The notes under the pieces: model-generated
Databases searched by the model: none
The model's input: the letters and a program-made list of their open reading frames with translations, nothing else
What the model was told of the DNA's origin: nothing
Program-made: the position numbers and the translations under genes
Part shown: one piece after another, positions 53,888-62,966 of the stretch
Layout: the number at the start of each line of letters is the position of its first letter
Position numbering within the stretch: position 1 is the stretch's first letter
Source of the DNA: Roseobacter sp. HKCCD6576-2
GTDB taxonomy: Bacteria; Pseudomonadota; Alphaproteobacteria; Rhodobacterales; Rhodobacteraceae
Direction: 5' to 3'
DNA: 64,000 nucleotides
Assembly: GCF_013179285.1 (NCBI RefSeq)
Contig: NZ_WVNW01000002.1
Location: 806,001-870,000, forward strand

Positions 53888-55387
53888 ATGACAGAGATTA
53901 TGCCGATTAAAGCGGCCGCGCCGGAGGCATCGGACTCCCCCGATCTGCCCCATAATATCGAAGCGGAACAACAGCTTCTAGGCGCAATCCTGTCCTCGAA
54001 TGATGTGCTGGACCGGGTCGATGACCTGGTCAAGCCCGATCACTTCTATGACCCGGTGCATAGCGAGATTTTCGCCACCGCCGCGAGTCGGATCACCAAA
54101 GGCCTGCAGACCGACGCCACGACTCTGAAGAATTTTCTGGCCGATCACGCCGGGCTGAAAGCGCTTGGCGGCGCGGAATATCTGCTGCGGCTGCAACTCT
54201 CGGCTATCGCGACCTCTGCGGCGCGCGATTACGCCCAACTGATCCATGATCTGGCGCTGCGGCGCGAGTTGATCGGTTTGGGCCGTAACATCGCCGACCG
54301 CGCGCAGACCGTGCGCGACGACGCCACGCCGGACGAGCAAATCGTCGAGGCGGAGGCCGATCTGTTCAAACTCGCCTCCTCCGGCACCACCTCGCGCGGG
54401 TTCCAGAGCTTTCTGCGGGCGCTGACCGATGCGGTGGACATCGCCAATGCCGCCTATAATCGTGGCGGCGGGTTGGCCGGAATTTCCACCGGCCTCACCG
54501 ATATGGATAAAATGCTTGGCGGCTTGCACAATTCCGACCTTTTGATCTTGGCCGGTCGTCCATCGATGGGCAAGACATCGCTCGCCACCAATATCGCGTT
54601 CAACGTCGCCAAAGCCTGGAAACGCGGTAAGAAAACCGATGGCAGCGAGGGCACGGTAGATGGCGGTGTCGTCGGGTTCTTTAGCCTCGAGATGTCGGCG
54701 GCTCAGCTCGCACAACGGGTCCTGTCCGAGGCGGCCGAAGTGCCATCCGAGTTGATCCGCAAGGGCGATCTCAACGAGCAAGAGTTCCAACGATATCTGC
54801 GGGCTGCGCAGGATTTGGAGGGCTGCCCGCTCTATATCGATGACACGCCCGCCCTGCCGATCAGCCAATTGGCCGCCCGGTCCCGGCGGCTAAAACGCTC
54901 GCCGCAAGGGCTAGACCTGTTGATCGTCGATTACCTGCAGCTTCTACGCGGCACAGGTAGTTCGGAAAACCGGGTGAATGAGGTCTCTGAAATCACCCAA
55001 GGCCTGAAGGCGATCGCCAAGGAACTGAACATCCCGGTGATTGCCCTTTCGCAACTTTCGCGCCAGGTCGAACAACGCGATGACAAACGCCCGCAATTGA
55101 GCGATCTCCGCGAATCCGGCTCCATCGAACAAGACGCGGATGTGGTGATGTTTGTCTATCGCGGCGAGTATTACAAAGAACGCGAGAAGCCGGGCGAAGA
55201 AAACCTGGAGGCGATGGCGATCTGGCAGCAGGAGATGGAGCAACTGCACGGCAAAGCCGAGGTGATCATCGGCAAGCAGCGCCACGGGCCGGTTGGCTCC
55301 GTCGATCTGAGCTTCGAAGGGCGGTTCACCAAGTTCGGCAACCTGGTCCAGCCCTGGCAAGCCGATGGCGGCAACGGGTTCAGATAG
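53888..55387 (+). CDS. dnaB: Replicative DNA helicase DnaB
   Basis: The 499-residue hexameric helicase that unwinds the replication fork. The N-domain (LPHNIEAEQQLLGAILSSNDVLDRV) binds DnaG; the C-terminal RecA fold has Walker A AGRPSMGKTSLA, Walker B LLIVDYLQLLRG, and the DnaB motif QLSDLRESGSIEQDADVVMFVYR. A GGGGGAGG site precedes the ATG. The upstream 204-base spacer includes CTGTCCACAGG, one mismatch-rich relative of a DnaA box. Confidence 0.97.
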   Translation: MTEIMPIKAAAPEASDSPDLPHNIEAEQQLLGAILSSNDVLDRVDDLVKPDHFYDPVHSEIFATAASRITKGLQTDATTLKNFLADHAGLKALGGAEYLLRLQLSAIATSAARDYAQLIHDLALRRELIGLGRNIADRAQTVRDDATPDEQIVEAEADLFKLASSGTTSRGFQSFLRALTDAVDIANAAYNRGGGLAGISTGLTDMDKMLGGLHNSDLLILAGRPSMGKTSLATNIAFNVAKAWKRGKKTDGSEGTVDGGVVGFFSLEMSAAQLAQRVLSEAAEVPSELIRKGDLNEQEFQRYLRAAQDLEGCPLYIDDTPALPISQLAARSRRLKRSPQGLDLLIVDYLQLLRGTGSSENRVNEVSEITQGLKAIAKELNIPVIALSQLSRQVEQRDDKRPQLSDLRESGSIEQDADVVMFVYRGEYYKEREKPGEENLEAMAIWQQEMEQLHGKAEVIIGKQRHGPVGSVDLSFEGRFTKFGNLVQPWQADGGNGFR

Positions 55388-55441
55388 GTCGAACCCGGCT
55401 TGCCTCTTGACCCTGCGCGGCGGAACACCGACAGAAGCATC

Positions 55442-56485
55442 ATGGCAAGCGGGCAGTTACATATTGATCTTGATGCGGTGGTCGCGAACTGGCGGGCCCT
55501 TGACGCGATGACCACGGGCGAAACCGCTGCTGTGGTCAAAGCCAACGGCTATGGCCTCGGCGCCAGCCAGGTCGCGCGGAGCTTGGCAGAGGCGGGCGCC
55601 CGGCAGTTTTTCGTGGCAACGGCGCAAGAGGGGCGGGAGCTTCGCGAGACCCTCGGCCAAGGCCCAGAAATCAGTGTGTTTTCTGGCCATATGTCGGGTG
55701 ACACAGATGCCATTCGCGACGCGGGCCTGACGCCGCTTTTGAACAGCGCCGACCAAGTGACGCGGCATCGCGCGGCTCTTCCGGATCAGCCATATGGCGT
55801 GCAGCTTGACACCGGCATGAACCGGCTCGGGATGGAACCAGAGGAATGGGCGGCCCTTCGCAGCGATCTGGAAGCCGGACCACTTTCTTTGGTGATGAGC
55901 CATCTGGCCTGCGCTGACGAGCCAGAACACCCGCAAAACGCCGCGCAGTTGGTCAGTTTTTCCGAGATGACGGCGGGCGTTACAGCGCGACGATCTTTGG
56001 CAGCCACGGGCGGCATTTTGTTAGGGCCCGACTATCATTTCGACCTCTCGCGCCCGGGCATTGGGCTCTATGGCGGCCTGCCCTTCGCCGGAGCGCGTCC
56101 GACGGTGCATCTCACTCTGCCAGTGATCCAAACCCGCGATCTGAAACCGGGCGAAAGCGTGGGGTACGGCGCCAGTTTTGTCACCGACAGGCCCCGCAAA
56201 ACCGCGACGGTATCCGGCGGCTATGCCGATGGGTTGCTCCGGGCGATGAGCGGCCACGCCCGGCTTTTTGCGGGCGACACCCCCTGCCCCGTGCTCGGCC
56301 GTGTCTCGATGGATTTGATCACCGTTGATATCACCCATCTGCCCGACATTCCGAAGGAGCTTGATATCCTCTACCCGGCGCAAGGCGTCGATACCTTGGC
56401 AGAGGCAGCAGGGACAATCGGCTATGAGATCCTGACCTCGCTCGGGCACCGCTATGAACGCCATTACACTGGCGGCGCGATATGA
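55442..56485 (+). CDS. alr: Alanine racemase
   Basis: Interconverts L- and D-alanine for peptidoglycan. The 347-residue PLP enzyme has the Schiff-base lysine in [13 protein letters not shown] (about Lys33), catalytic Tyr in GYGASFVTD, and the dimer motif [17 protein letters not shown]. It overlaps the ABC-transporter permease gene by four bases. The ATG at 55442 is preferred to an in-frame ATG at 55400. Confidence 0.96.
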   Translation: MASGQLHIDLDAVVANWRALDAMTTGETAAVVKANGYGLGASQVARSLAEAGARQFFVATAQEGRELRETLGQGPEISVFSGHMSGDTDAIRDAGLTPLLNSADQVTRHRAALPDQPYGVQLDTGMNRLGMEPEEWAALRSDLEAGPLSLVMSHLACADEPEHPQNAAQLVSFSEMTAGVTARRSLAATGGILLGPDYHFDLSRPGIGLYGGLPFAGARPTVHLTLPVIQTRDLKPGESVGYGASFVTDRPRKTATVSGGYADGLLRAMSGHARLFAGDTPCPVLGRVSMDLITVDITHLPDIPKELDILYPAQGVDTLAEAAGTIGYEILTSLGHRYERHYTGGAI

Positions 56486-57264
56486 TCTTGCTCTATCCCC
56501 TTGGCGCGCTTGGCCGTTCCACCCTCTCGGCCTTGGCTGTCATTGGTCGCGTCGCGATGTTTTGCGCGCAAACGCTCAGCCATCTGATCCGGCCGCCGTT
56601 TTATCCGCGCGAATTTGCCCATGCTTTGATGCAAATCGGTTGGCTGTCTCTGCCCGTGGTCGGGCTGACCGCGCTTTTCACCGGCGGCGCGCTGGCGCTG
56701 CAGATTTATGCTGGCGGGTCGCGGTTCAATGCGGAATCCGTTGTGCCGTCGATCGTAGCCATCGGCATGGTGCGCGAGCTTGGTCCGGTTCTCGGCGGCT
56801 TGATGGTTGCGGGCCGCGTCGCCTCGGCCATTGCCGCTGAGATCGCGACAATGAAGGTGACCGAGCAGATTGACGCGCTTGTGACGCTCTCAACCAACCC
56901 GATGAAATACCTGACCGTGCCACGGGTTCTGGCCGCCACTCTGACCTTGCCACTTCTGGTCGCGGTGGGCGACATTATCGGGATTTTCGGCGGCTATCTC
57001 GTCGGCACCACGCGGCTTGGGTTCAACCCGGTGACTTATCTCGACAACACGGTCGACTTCCTGGAGCTTTGGGATGTGCTCTCCGGCCTGGTCAAAGGTG
57101 CGGTTTTTGGCTTCATCGTTGCGCTTATGGGGTGTTTTCATGGGATGCATTCGGGCCGAGGCGCGCGCGGCGTCGGTCGCGCAACAACCAATGCCGTTGT
57201 CTCTGCCTCGATCATGATCTTGGCCGCGAATTACCTGCTGACGGAGCTGTTTTTCACCGCATGA
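56482..57264 (+). CDS. mlaE: MlaE family ABC transporter permease
   Basis: A 260-residue inner membrane permease of the Mla/MCE phospholipid transport family, with about five hydrophobic segments and the conserved [14 protein letters not shown] block and [16 protein letters not shown]. It probably moves phospholipids between inner membrane and an MCE partner, keeping outer membrane asymmetry. It starts inside the alr stop and its own stop overlaps mlaF. Confidence 0.93.
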   Translation: MILLYPLGALGRSTLSALAVIGRVAMFCAQTLSHLIRPPFYPREFAHALMQIGWLSLPVVGLTALFTGGALALQIYAGGSRFNAESVVPSIVAIGMVRELGPVLGGLMVAGRVASAIAAEIATMKVTEQIDALVTLSTNPMKYLTVPRVLAATLTLPLLVAVGDIIGIFGGYLVGTTRLGFNPVTYLDNTVDFLELWDVLSGLVKGAVFGFIVALMGCFHGMHSGRGARGVGRATTNAVVSASIMILAANYLLTELFFTA

Positions 57265-58007
57265 TTGAGCTTTCCGGTGTCCATAAATCTTTCGGACCCA
57301 AACGGGTCTTGCGCGGCGTTGATCTCACGATCCGGCAGGGTGAGAGCATGGTGATCATTGGCGGATCGGGCACCGGCAAATCGGTGCTCTTGAAATGCAT
57401 CCTGGGCCTGATCCGCCATGACAGCGGCGCGATCACACTCGAAGGCGAAGATGTGCGCACGGTCGAGCGCGATGCGTTCCTAGCGCGCTTCGGGATGCTG
57501 TTTCAGGGCGGCGCGCTCTTCGATTCGCTCAATGTCTGGCAAAATGTGGCCTTCCGCCTCTTGCGCGGCTCCTTGAAACGGCCCGCCGCCGAGGCACGCG
57601 AGATCGCGGTTGAGAAGCTGCGCCGCGTCGGCCTGACCCCCGATGTGGCCGATCTGTTTCCTTCGGAATTGTCGGGCGGGATGCAGAAACGCGTGGGGCT
57701 CGCGCGGGCGATCGCCGCCGAACCGGATGTGATCTTCTTCGATGAGCCAACCACCGGGCTCGACCCGATCATGGCGGGCGTGATCAACGAGCTGATCCGC
57801 GAGATCGTGGTTGAAATGGGCGCAACCGCGATGACCATCACGCATGATATGTCCTCTGTCCGCGCCATCGCCGATCATGTGGCGATGCTGCATGACGGGG
57901 TGGTCAAATGGACCGGACCGGTGGCGCGGATGGATGACGCAACCGACCCCTTCCTGCACCAGTTTATCACCGGATCGGCGGAGGGGCCGATCGAGGCGGT
58001 GCGCTGA
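57261..58007 (+). CDS. mlaF: MlaF family ABC transporter ATPase
   Basis: The 248-residue ATPase partner of mlaE. Walker A is IGGSGTGKSVLLK, the signature is LSGGMQKRVGLARA, Walker B is VIFFDEPTTGLDP, and the switch His is in ITHDM. The ATG at 57261 overlaps the mlaE stop by four bases (ATGA). No mlaD or mlaC follows, in contrast to the usual operon; two small membrane proteins take their place. Confidence 0.95.
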   Translation: MIELSGVHKSFGPKRVLRGVDLTIRQGESMVIIGGSGTGKSVLLKCILGLIRHDSGAITLEGEDVRTVERDAFLARFGMLFQGGALFDSLNVWQNVAFRLLRGSLKRPAAEAREIAVEKLRRVGLTPDVADLFPSELSGGMQKRVGLARAIAAEPDVIFFDEPTTGLDPIMAGVINELIREIVVEMGATAMTITHDMSSVRAIADHVAMLHDGVVKWTGPVARMDDATDPFLHQFITGSAEGPIEAVR

Positions 58008-58462
58008 TGGACGAAGCTCCCGCAGCTGAGTTGCCGGCCAGCGATGTCGATGTCTTCCTCGACACCCTGATCAACCCCGATTTCGCGCCAACCACGCTCG
58101 CGTTGAGCCAGGCGCTTGCGCTTGCGATCATTCTGATACCCGTCTCCGCGTTGCTCTTTGCGGCCCTGAACCTCAAGAGCCGTTCAGACAATCGGGTGCT
58201 TTTTATCACGGCCACGATCTCCGCGGCGCTGACAAGCGTCATGATGCTCACCGTGTTTCTTGCGCCCCGGTGGGTTCCGGATGTCCTGAGAGTGTCCGAT
58301 ATGTTGGGATTCACCATCGTCTTTCTATACGCCTGGACCCTGTTGGATTTCTGGCGCGGTGCACGGCGGAGCGGGCTCAGACCCCGATGGGCGGGCTGCG
58401 CTGTGCTTTTGTCCATTATCGCAACACCGTCCCTTTTCATTGCAATGGCGCTCACGATTTGA
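58007..58462 (+). CDS. Small membrane protein, unknown role
   Basis: A 151-residue integral membrane protein with four hydrophobic segments (about 32-52, 63-85, 98-115 and 128-150). The ATG at 58007 shares its A with the mlaF stop (TGATG). No family is recognised. It overlaps the following gene by four bases, so mlaE, mlaF and both small membrane genes are coupled. Confidence 0.7.
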   Translation: MDEAPAAELPASDVDVFLDTLINPDFAPTTLALSQALALAIILIPVSALLFAALNLKSRSDNRVLFITATISAALTSVMMLTVFLAPRWVPDVLRVSDMLGFTIVFLYAWTLLDFWRGARRSGLRPRWAGCAVLLSIIATPSLFIAMALTI

Positions 58463-58827
58463 CCCCAATTGCCATCATCGAAGCCATCGCGACCGTCCTT
58501 TGGGTCTATGCCGGGGTTGGTTTGGTCGAATGGATCCGGCACGTGGCACGGTCTGAGCGGCGGCAACACATCCCTCACATGGCTGAGCTTCTGGGCAATC
58601 TGGTCCCGGCAATGATTGCCCTTGTGGTTGTGGTCATGGCCGGGGCGTTGATTGGCTTGCCCTCGGTCGTCGTGATCATCGCAGTCCTGTTTCCCGCCGG
58701 GGTGGCCTTCGGATTGCATCAATCGCTCAACGACCTGCGCGAGACGAGCTGGCGGTATGAAGGGGTCAAACTCGCGGTGATTCTTTTGATCGCTGCTTTG
58801 GTCATTTGGCGGCGACAGTTTGGGTGA
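58459..58827 (+). CDS. Small membrane protein, unknown role
   Basis: A 122-residue protein with hydrophobic segments about 5-25, 48-76 and 104-119. A TTG start at 58459 is supported by a TTGA overlap with the previous stop. No family recognised. It ends the alr-mla unit. Confidence 0.6.
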   Translation: MTPIAIIEAIATVLWVYAGVGLVEWIRHVARSERRQHIPHMAELLGNLVPAMIALVVVVMAGALIGLPSVVVIIAVLFPAGVAFGLHQSLNDLRETSWRYEGVKLAVILLIAALVIWRRQFG

Positions 58828-59012
58828 CATTGCGGCGGCTTGACCATGCGGCCACTGTTCCCAAACCGGAACCGATCACGGACTTTGTCGACGATTGTTA
58901 CCATCTGATGTCATCATCTTGTGCCGGAACACACCGCCACCCCAGATATTGTTGCTCCGCACGCCTTCGTGAACTGTGGCGAGATTTTGCCCACAGTTGG
59001 GCCAAATTGTGG

Positions 59013-59028
59013 TTAACTTTCCGGTAAG
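59013..59028 (+). promoter_or_regulatory. Near-CtrA site
   Basis: TTAA-CTTTCCG-GTAAG differs by one base from the CtrA consensus TTAA-N7-TTAA, 26 bases before the ATG of the coiled-coil membrane protein. Its position relative to the start resembles the site at 5450, but the mismatch lowers its weight. Confidence 0.28.
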
Positions 59029-59054
59029 ACATTGTTTTCGTTGGGGGACGCGCG

Positions 59055-59831
59055 ATGTTTGATTGGATGGGTAGATTTTTGGTGTCGATGACCTCGATTT
59101 TACAGCGCCTCGCGATGGTGATCGTCGTGGTGGCAGCGGCGGTCTTGTTGGCCGCGGCACTTGCGGCGGCATTTGGGGTTTTGCCTTGGCTCGACCTTCC
59201 GCTGAGCTTTGGCGCGACCACCCTGCCCGATGGCGGGCGATATCTGCAAATCGGTGTGACCGGATTGCTGATTCTGCTGAGCCTCTATCTGCCGGCAAAT
59301 GCGCGGATGATACGGCTGGAGACCAGTCATCGGGATTTCCGGGTGCGAATGGAGGATGTGGCCCGGGCCTATGCCGCGTGCCACAAAGCCGACCGTGAAG
59401 GGTTCTTTGGCCTTGATCGCGAGTTCGACGCGGTGCGGGAGCGCTATGCGTTTCTGCAGGAACACCCCGAGCTGGAAACGCTGGAGCCACAGATCCTGGA
59501 ACTGGCGGCGCAGATGAGCTTGGAAAGCCGTCAATTGGCGCAAAGCTTCAGCGTCGAAAAGATCGAGCGCGCGCGCCGGTTCTTACAGCAGCGGCAACAT
59601 GAGATTGACGGGTTCGAAGCGCATCTGGATCGTGCGCGCGCCGCTTGTGCCGAGTTGACGGTGTTGGCCGAGCAGGTGGAAGACGAAGAGATTCGACTTG
59701 GTGAGAAACGCCGCGCGGTCGAACACCAATTGCGCGCGGCGCTGACCGAACTGGGTTTCGAGCTGCGTCACCGCCCGGCGGATGAACCGCGGGTGATCAC
59801 CATGCACACGGCGTCTTCGCCCGCAGAGTGA
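59055..59831 (+). CDS. Membrane-anchored coiled-coil protein
   Basis: A 258-residue protein with two hydrophobic segments (about 17-46 and 63-79), then a long charged helical region (about 82-235) with many Glu, Arg and Ala suited to a coiled coil, including ERARRFLQQRQHEIDGFEAHLDRARAACAEL. Similar roseobacter proteins are sometimes called DNA repair protein without evidence. No catalytic motif is visible. Convergent with the GNAT gene. Confidence 0.75.
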   Translation: MFDWMGRFLVSMTSILQRLAMVIVVVAAAVLLAAALAAAFGVLPWLDLPLSFGATTLPDGGRYLQIGVTGLLILLSLYLPANARMIRLETSHRDFRVRMEDVARAYAACHKADREGFFGLDREFDAVRERYAFLQEHPELETLEPQILELAAQMSLESRQLAQSFSVEKIERARRFLQQRQHEIDGFEAHLDRARAACAELTVLAEQVEDEEIRLGEKRRAVEHQLRAALTELGFELRHRPADEPRVITMHTASSPAE

Positions 59832-59834
59832 AGC

Positions 59835-60413
59835 CTAGTTTAAGGTTTTCCGCATGATCGGCCTTGTGTCGGATCGGCGCGCCACCTCGGCGAAGCCCGC
59901 CGCCTGGAATGCGCCAGCAAATCCCGTCCAAGCATAGACCGGCGGATAGCTCTTTTTCGGGGTGTCGATCGGATAGCCTTCCAAGACCTCCGCGCCGCGT
60001 TCTTGCGCAAAATCGCAAGCCGCGCGCAGCAATTGAACCGAAAGGCCTGTCCGTCGGAACCGTTTATCGACCAGGAAACAGGACACGCTCCAGACCGGCA
60101 GATCATCCACCGGCTGCAACACCCGGGATCGTTCGAGCCGGGGGAACTCCGCGCGCGGCGCCACCTGTATCCAGCCCACCGCCACCGCATCGTGATAGGC
60201 CACAAGGCCCGGCACCTCGCCTGCCTCGAACAGCGCTTTCATCGCGGCCCGATTGCCCGCGCCCATCTGCGCGTCCATCTCGGCTTTGGACAAGCGCCAG
60301 AGCATGCACCAACAGCCGCCGCAGCCGCCCTTCTCACCCATCACCGCGCTGAACCCGGCCCAATCCGCCGGGCGGATGTCAAAGATCATCGAAGAGTCAC
60401 GCGGGCGTTCCAT
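59835..60413 (-). CDS. GNAT family N-acetyltransferase
   Basis: A 192-residue acetyltransferase-like protein. The acetyl-CoA-binding part reads VWSVSCFLVDKRFRRTGLSVQLLRAACDFAQERGA (pieces of motif A, with R-x-x-G in place of the usual Q-x-x-G). The N-terminal GGCGGCWCMLWRL block with three cysteines is typical of a subgroup. The ATG at 60413 is used; an ATG at 60389 is also possible. Substrate unknown. Confidence 0.85.
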   Translation of the reverse strand: MERPRDSSMIFDIRPADWAGFSAVMGEKGGCGGCWCMLWRLSKAEMDAQMGAGNRAAMKALFEAGEVPGLVAYHDAVAVGWIQVAPRAEFPRLERSRVLQPVDDLPVWSVSCFLVDKRFRRTGLSVQLLRAACDFAQERGAEVLEGYPIDTPKKSYPPVYAWTGFAGAFQAAGFAEVARRSDTRPIMRKTLN

Positions 60414-60623
60414 CAATCGTCACCATATTCTTCTTCTGCCAGATATTGGGCGACGACTGCACATCGCCACCGGCTATCGTGGACAGCATGAACGCATAAG
60501 AACATATCATGAACATTTTATCAATCATCCCCGCGTGGCCCGCAGCGATTTCTTGCCAAGACTTGCGTGGCGGCGCGCATCGGGCCATGTGCCGTCCAAC
60601 GACCTGACCGAAAGGCCCGGCCC

Positions 60624-61070
60624 ATGCGCCTGCTCGTCCTCGCCAATCTGGCGCTTTTGATCCTCTTCCCAATTTCCTGGACCGCCCCCTTGATGCGCGC
60701 CGGGTTGCTGCCGCTTTTCGGTCTGGAGGAAATCTCGGTCCTCTCCGGCATCGTGGCACTTTGGGAGGATGAGAAGCTGCTGGCGCTTCTGGTGATCTTC
60801 TTCGCGCTGATCGCGCCCATGGGCAAAACCATCACGTTGGCGCTGATCCATCTGCGCCGCCTGCCCGAGCGCTTCCTCGGCCTGACCAACCTGCTTGGCA
60901 AGCTGGCGATGGCGGATGTGTTCCTGATCGCGCTCTACATAGTGATTGCCAAAGGCATCACCGTCGGTCGGGTTGAGACCGCCTGGGGCCTTTGGCTCTT
61001 CACAGGGTGCGTTTTAGGGTCACTCTTGCTCTCCGTCGCAACCGCCAAGCGCCTCGGGATCAAGGTCTAG
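60624..61070 (+). CDS. Paraquat-inducible protein A (PqiA) domain protein
   Basis: A 148-residue single PqiA domain with four hydrophobic segments (about 3-25, 50-71, 88-107 and 122-142). Characteristic parts are MRLLVLANLALLILFPISW, PMGKTITLALIHL and LGKLAMADVFLIALYIV. PqiA is the membrane component that can feed the MCE protein PqiB; no pqiB is present here. The ATG at 60624 is favoured over one at 60567. Its end overlaps the convergent barrel gene by four bases. Confidence 0.87.
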   Translation: MRLLVLANLALLILFPISWTAPLMRAGLLPLFGLEEISVLSGIVALWEDEKLLALLVIFFALIAPMGKTITLALIHLRRLPERFLGLTNLLGKLAMADVFLIALYIVIAKGITVGRVETAWGLWLFTGCVLGSLLLSVATAKRLGIKV

Positions 61071-62572
61071 AACCGGATCGCCAGGCGCAATGCGCCGCTG
61101 GTGCTGTGGAAATCTCCACCCAATCCGCCCAACTCGACGGAAGTGTCGAACAATAGGCCGTTGTCAGATTCGAATGAACCGCCAAGCTCCAGCCGCCCGG
61201 TCCAACCGTCTTCGGCCAAAAGGTCGGACACGATCTGGGTGTCTCCGCTGGTGTCCTGCCAATCGGCATGTAAGCCAGCAAAGAACGATCCGTGCGCGGT
61301 GTTCCGCGTCAAGCGTCCACCTAGCGACACCTCGGTGAACCGCACTGTTGTCGATCCCGCGCCCGCCAAGGTGCCGGTATCACCAGTAACCTCTTCAGTG
61401 CCATGAGTTAGACCGAGGGTGGGCCGAAGCGTCAAGCCGTCGCCCATGTCGAAATCATACCCACCAGACAGACTCAATGCGGCCAAGCGCGTATCTCCAG
61501 TGCCGGTGCCACTGGTTGAAGTCTGCGTAAACTCACCAAGCCCATAGATAATGTTCGCCTCCCCGCTCCAGGGACCGGATTGGTAAGCCAAGTAGGGCTG
61601 AAGATAGCGCAGCACACCCTCTTGGCTGAAACTCGGGCCAGACACATCAAGGTCCTGAACGCCGAAGCTGAGGCCTGCGACCATGTTCGGCGAAATCGGA
61701 ACGTCGCCGCCAATCTGAAAACCGCGGCCGGTGAAATCGCGGTCATTCGCGTCGTCTTCCGCGCGCAATCCGGTGATTTCGGCCCAAGTATACAGATTGC
61801 CGACTAGTCCGGTTTGGCTGTTCCGGGTGGAGACGGTGACCAGATCAGCGTTGGAACCGCCGCCCGCCCGTGTGGCTGTCATCTGCTGGTCCCGAGCGAC
61901 AAGACTGGCCTGCCCTTGAATACGGACGACATTTCGGGCGCTGTTGACAAACACCAGTGTCGCACCACTGGTCGCCGCCATCAGATTGGCCAATTCTTCT
62001 TCTGTCGTCGGACCGGTCGCAAGCAGGAGTTCAAACGCTGTATCGATGAAAGAAGCAACAACCCAACTCCGCGCATCCCACCGCGAGGTATCACCGCCAT
62101 TGTTCTGGTAAACCAAGTCGCCATCGGCGTAGGTGGTTGAAGGTGCCGTTCCCCAGCTGGCCGATCCGCTACTGGTAGCCTGAAAGAACACCACGTAATC
62201 GCCGGCATCGACAAGCTCTATCCCAGTTGTGTCGACGGTCACCGTCTCCATGCCGGCCACGCCGGCCGTTACGCCGGCAACCGATCCAAGGGTTAATCCA
62301 GTTACCCGGTTGGTCGTCGAATCCCAGCCATAGACGTGCATGTCAAAAGAAATTGTTGTTCCGCCGTCATTGATGCGGAATTGTGCGCGGTTCAATGTGG
62401 CTCCGGCCTCAACAACAAAGGTTTGCCCATACGCTGCGGTATTCGGCAAACCCCAACTAGCAAATGTGCTTGTTTCGCTTGCCAACGTCGAAATGGTGTC
62501 AGCCTGCGCAAAGCCTGACACAAGCGCCGCTATGGATGTCAAAGTGGTGAATTGAAGAAGTGTCCTGCGCAT
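61067..62572 (-). CDS. Autotransporter-type outer membrane beta-barrel protein
   Basis: A 501-residue exported protein with a signal peptide (about 1-24, ending AQA). Residues 25-170 form a beta-sandwich-like part (GQTFVVEAGATLNRAQFRIND, then AGDYVVFFQATSSGSASWG). Residues about 240-501 show the alternating strands of a beta-barrel ending in the outer-membrane signature ALRLAIRF with C-terminal Phe. The shape fits an autotransporter with a short passenger. No protease motif is visible. Function of the passenger is unknown. Confidence 0.85.
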   Translation of the reverse strand: MRRTLLQFTTLTSIAALVSGFAQADTISTLASETSTFASWGLPNTAAYGQTFVVEAGATLNRAQFRINDGGTTISFDMHVYGWDSTTNRVTGLTLGSVAGVTAGVAGMETVTVDTTGIELVDAGDYVVFFQATSSGSASWGTAPSTTYADGDLVYQNNGGDTSRWDARSWVVASFIDTAFELLLATGPTTEEELANLMAATSGATLVFVNSARNVVRIQGQASLVARDQQMTATRAGGGSNADLVTVSTRNSQTGLVGNLYTWAEITGLRAEDDANDRDFTGRGFQIGGDVPISPNMVAGLSFGVQDLDVSGPSFSQEGVLRYLQPYLAYQSGPWSGEANIIYGLGEFTQTSTSGTGTGDTRLAALSLSGGYDFDMGDGLTLRPTLGLTHGTEEVTGDTGTLAGAGSTTVRFTEVSLGGRLTRNTAHGSFFAGLHADWQDTSGDTQIVSDLLAEDGWTGRLELGGSFESDNGLLFDTSVELGGLGGDFHSTSGALRLAIRF

Positions 62573-62966
62573 GACTGTGATCCCCTCATACTGTTTACAG
62601 CGACGCAGTCCCCAGCCGCCTTGGGCCGAGCATTTAGCGTTTTTCGTTTTCCCACAAGGAGTAGAGGCGCCTTAGGAAAATCTGATGAGGCAATGGGGCA
62701 ACACACCTCTCGACCCAGACTGCGCCACTATTGGCACCCTTTTGGAACGCCCCTTAGAGTCCGCAAGACGCCAGGCGGGATAGCGTTTTGCGGCGCTCAG
62801 ATGTAGAGTTTACGGGTTCCAGACAGACAAACCGCGTCCCGAGAAGAAAATGGGATGCCGAGATCGAAAGGCCGTCAAGGCTGCGCGGTCCGTCCAGCCG
62901 CCCCTGAACCATGCGACGCCTACGCCCCATCTGGTCATCCCCCACCCGCTGCGCTAGGCCTGTGTC
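62573..62966. other. Spacer between the barrel gene and radA
   Basis: A 394-base gap between divergent genes. It should hold both promoters. No RNA gene, hairpin with T-run, repeat or open frame with a ribosome site and recognisable protein was seen. Confidence 0.5.
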
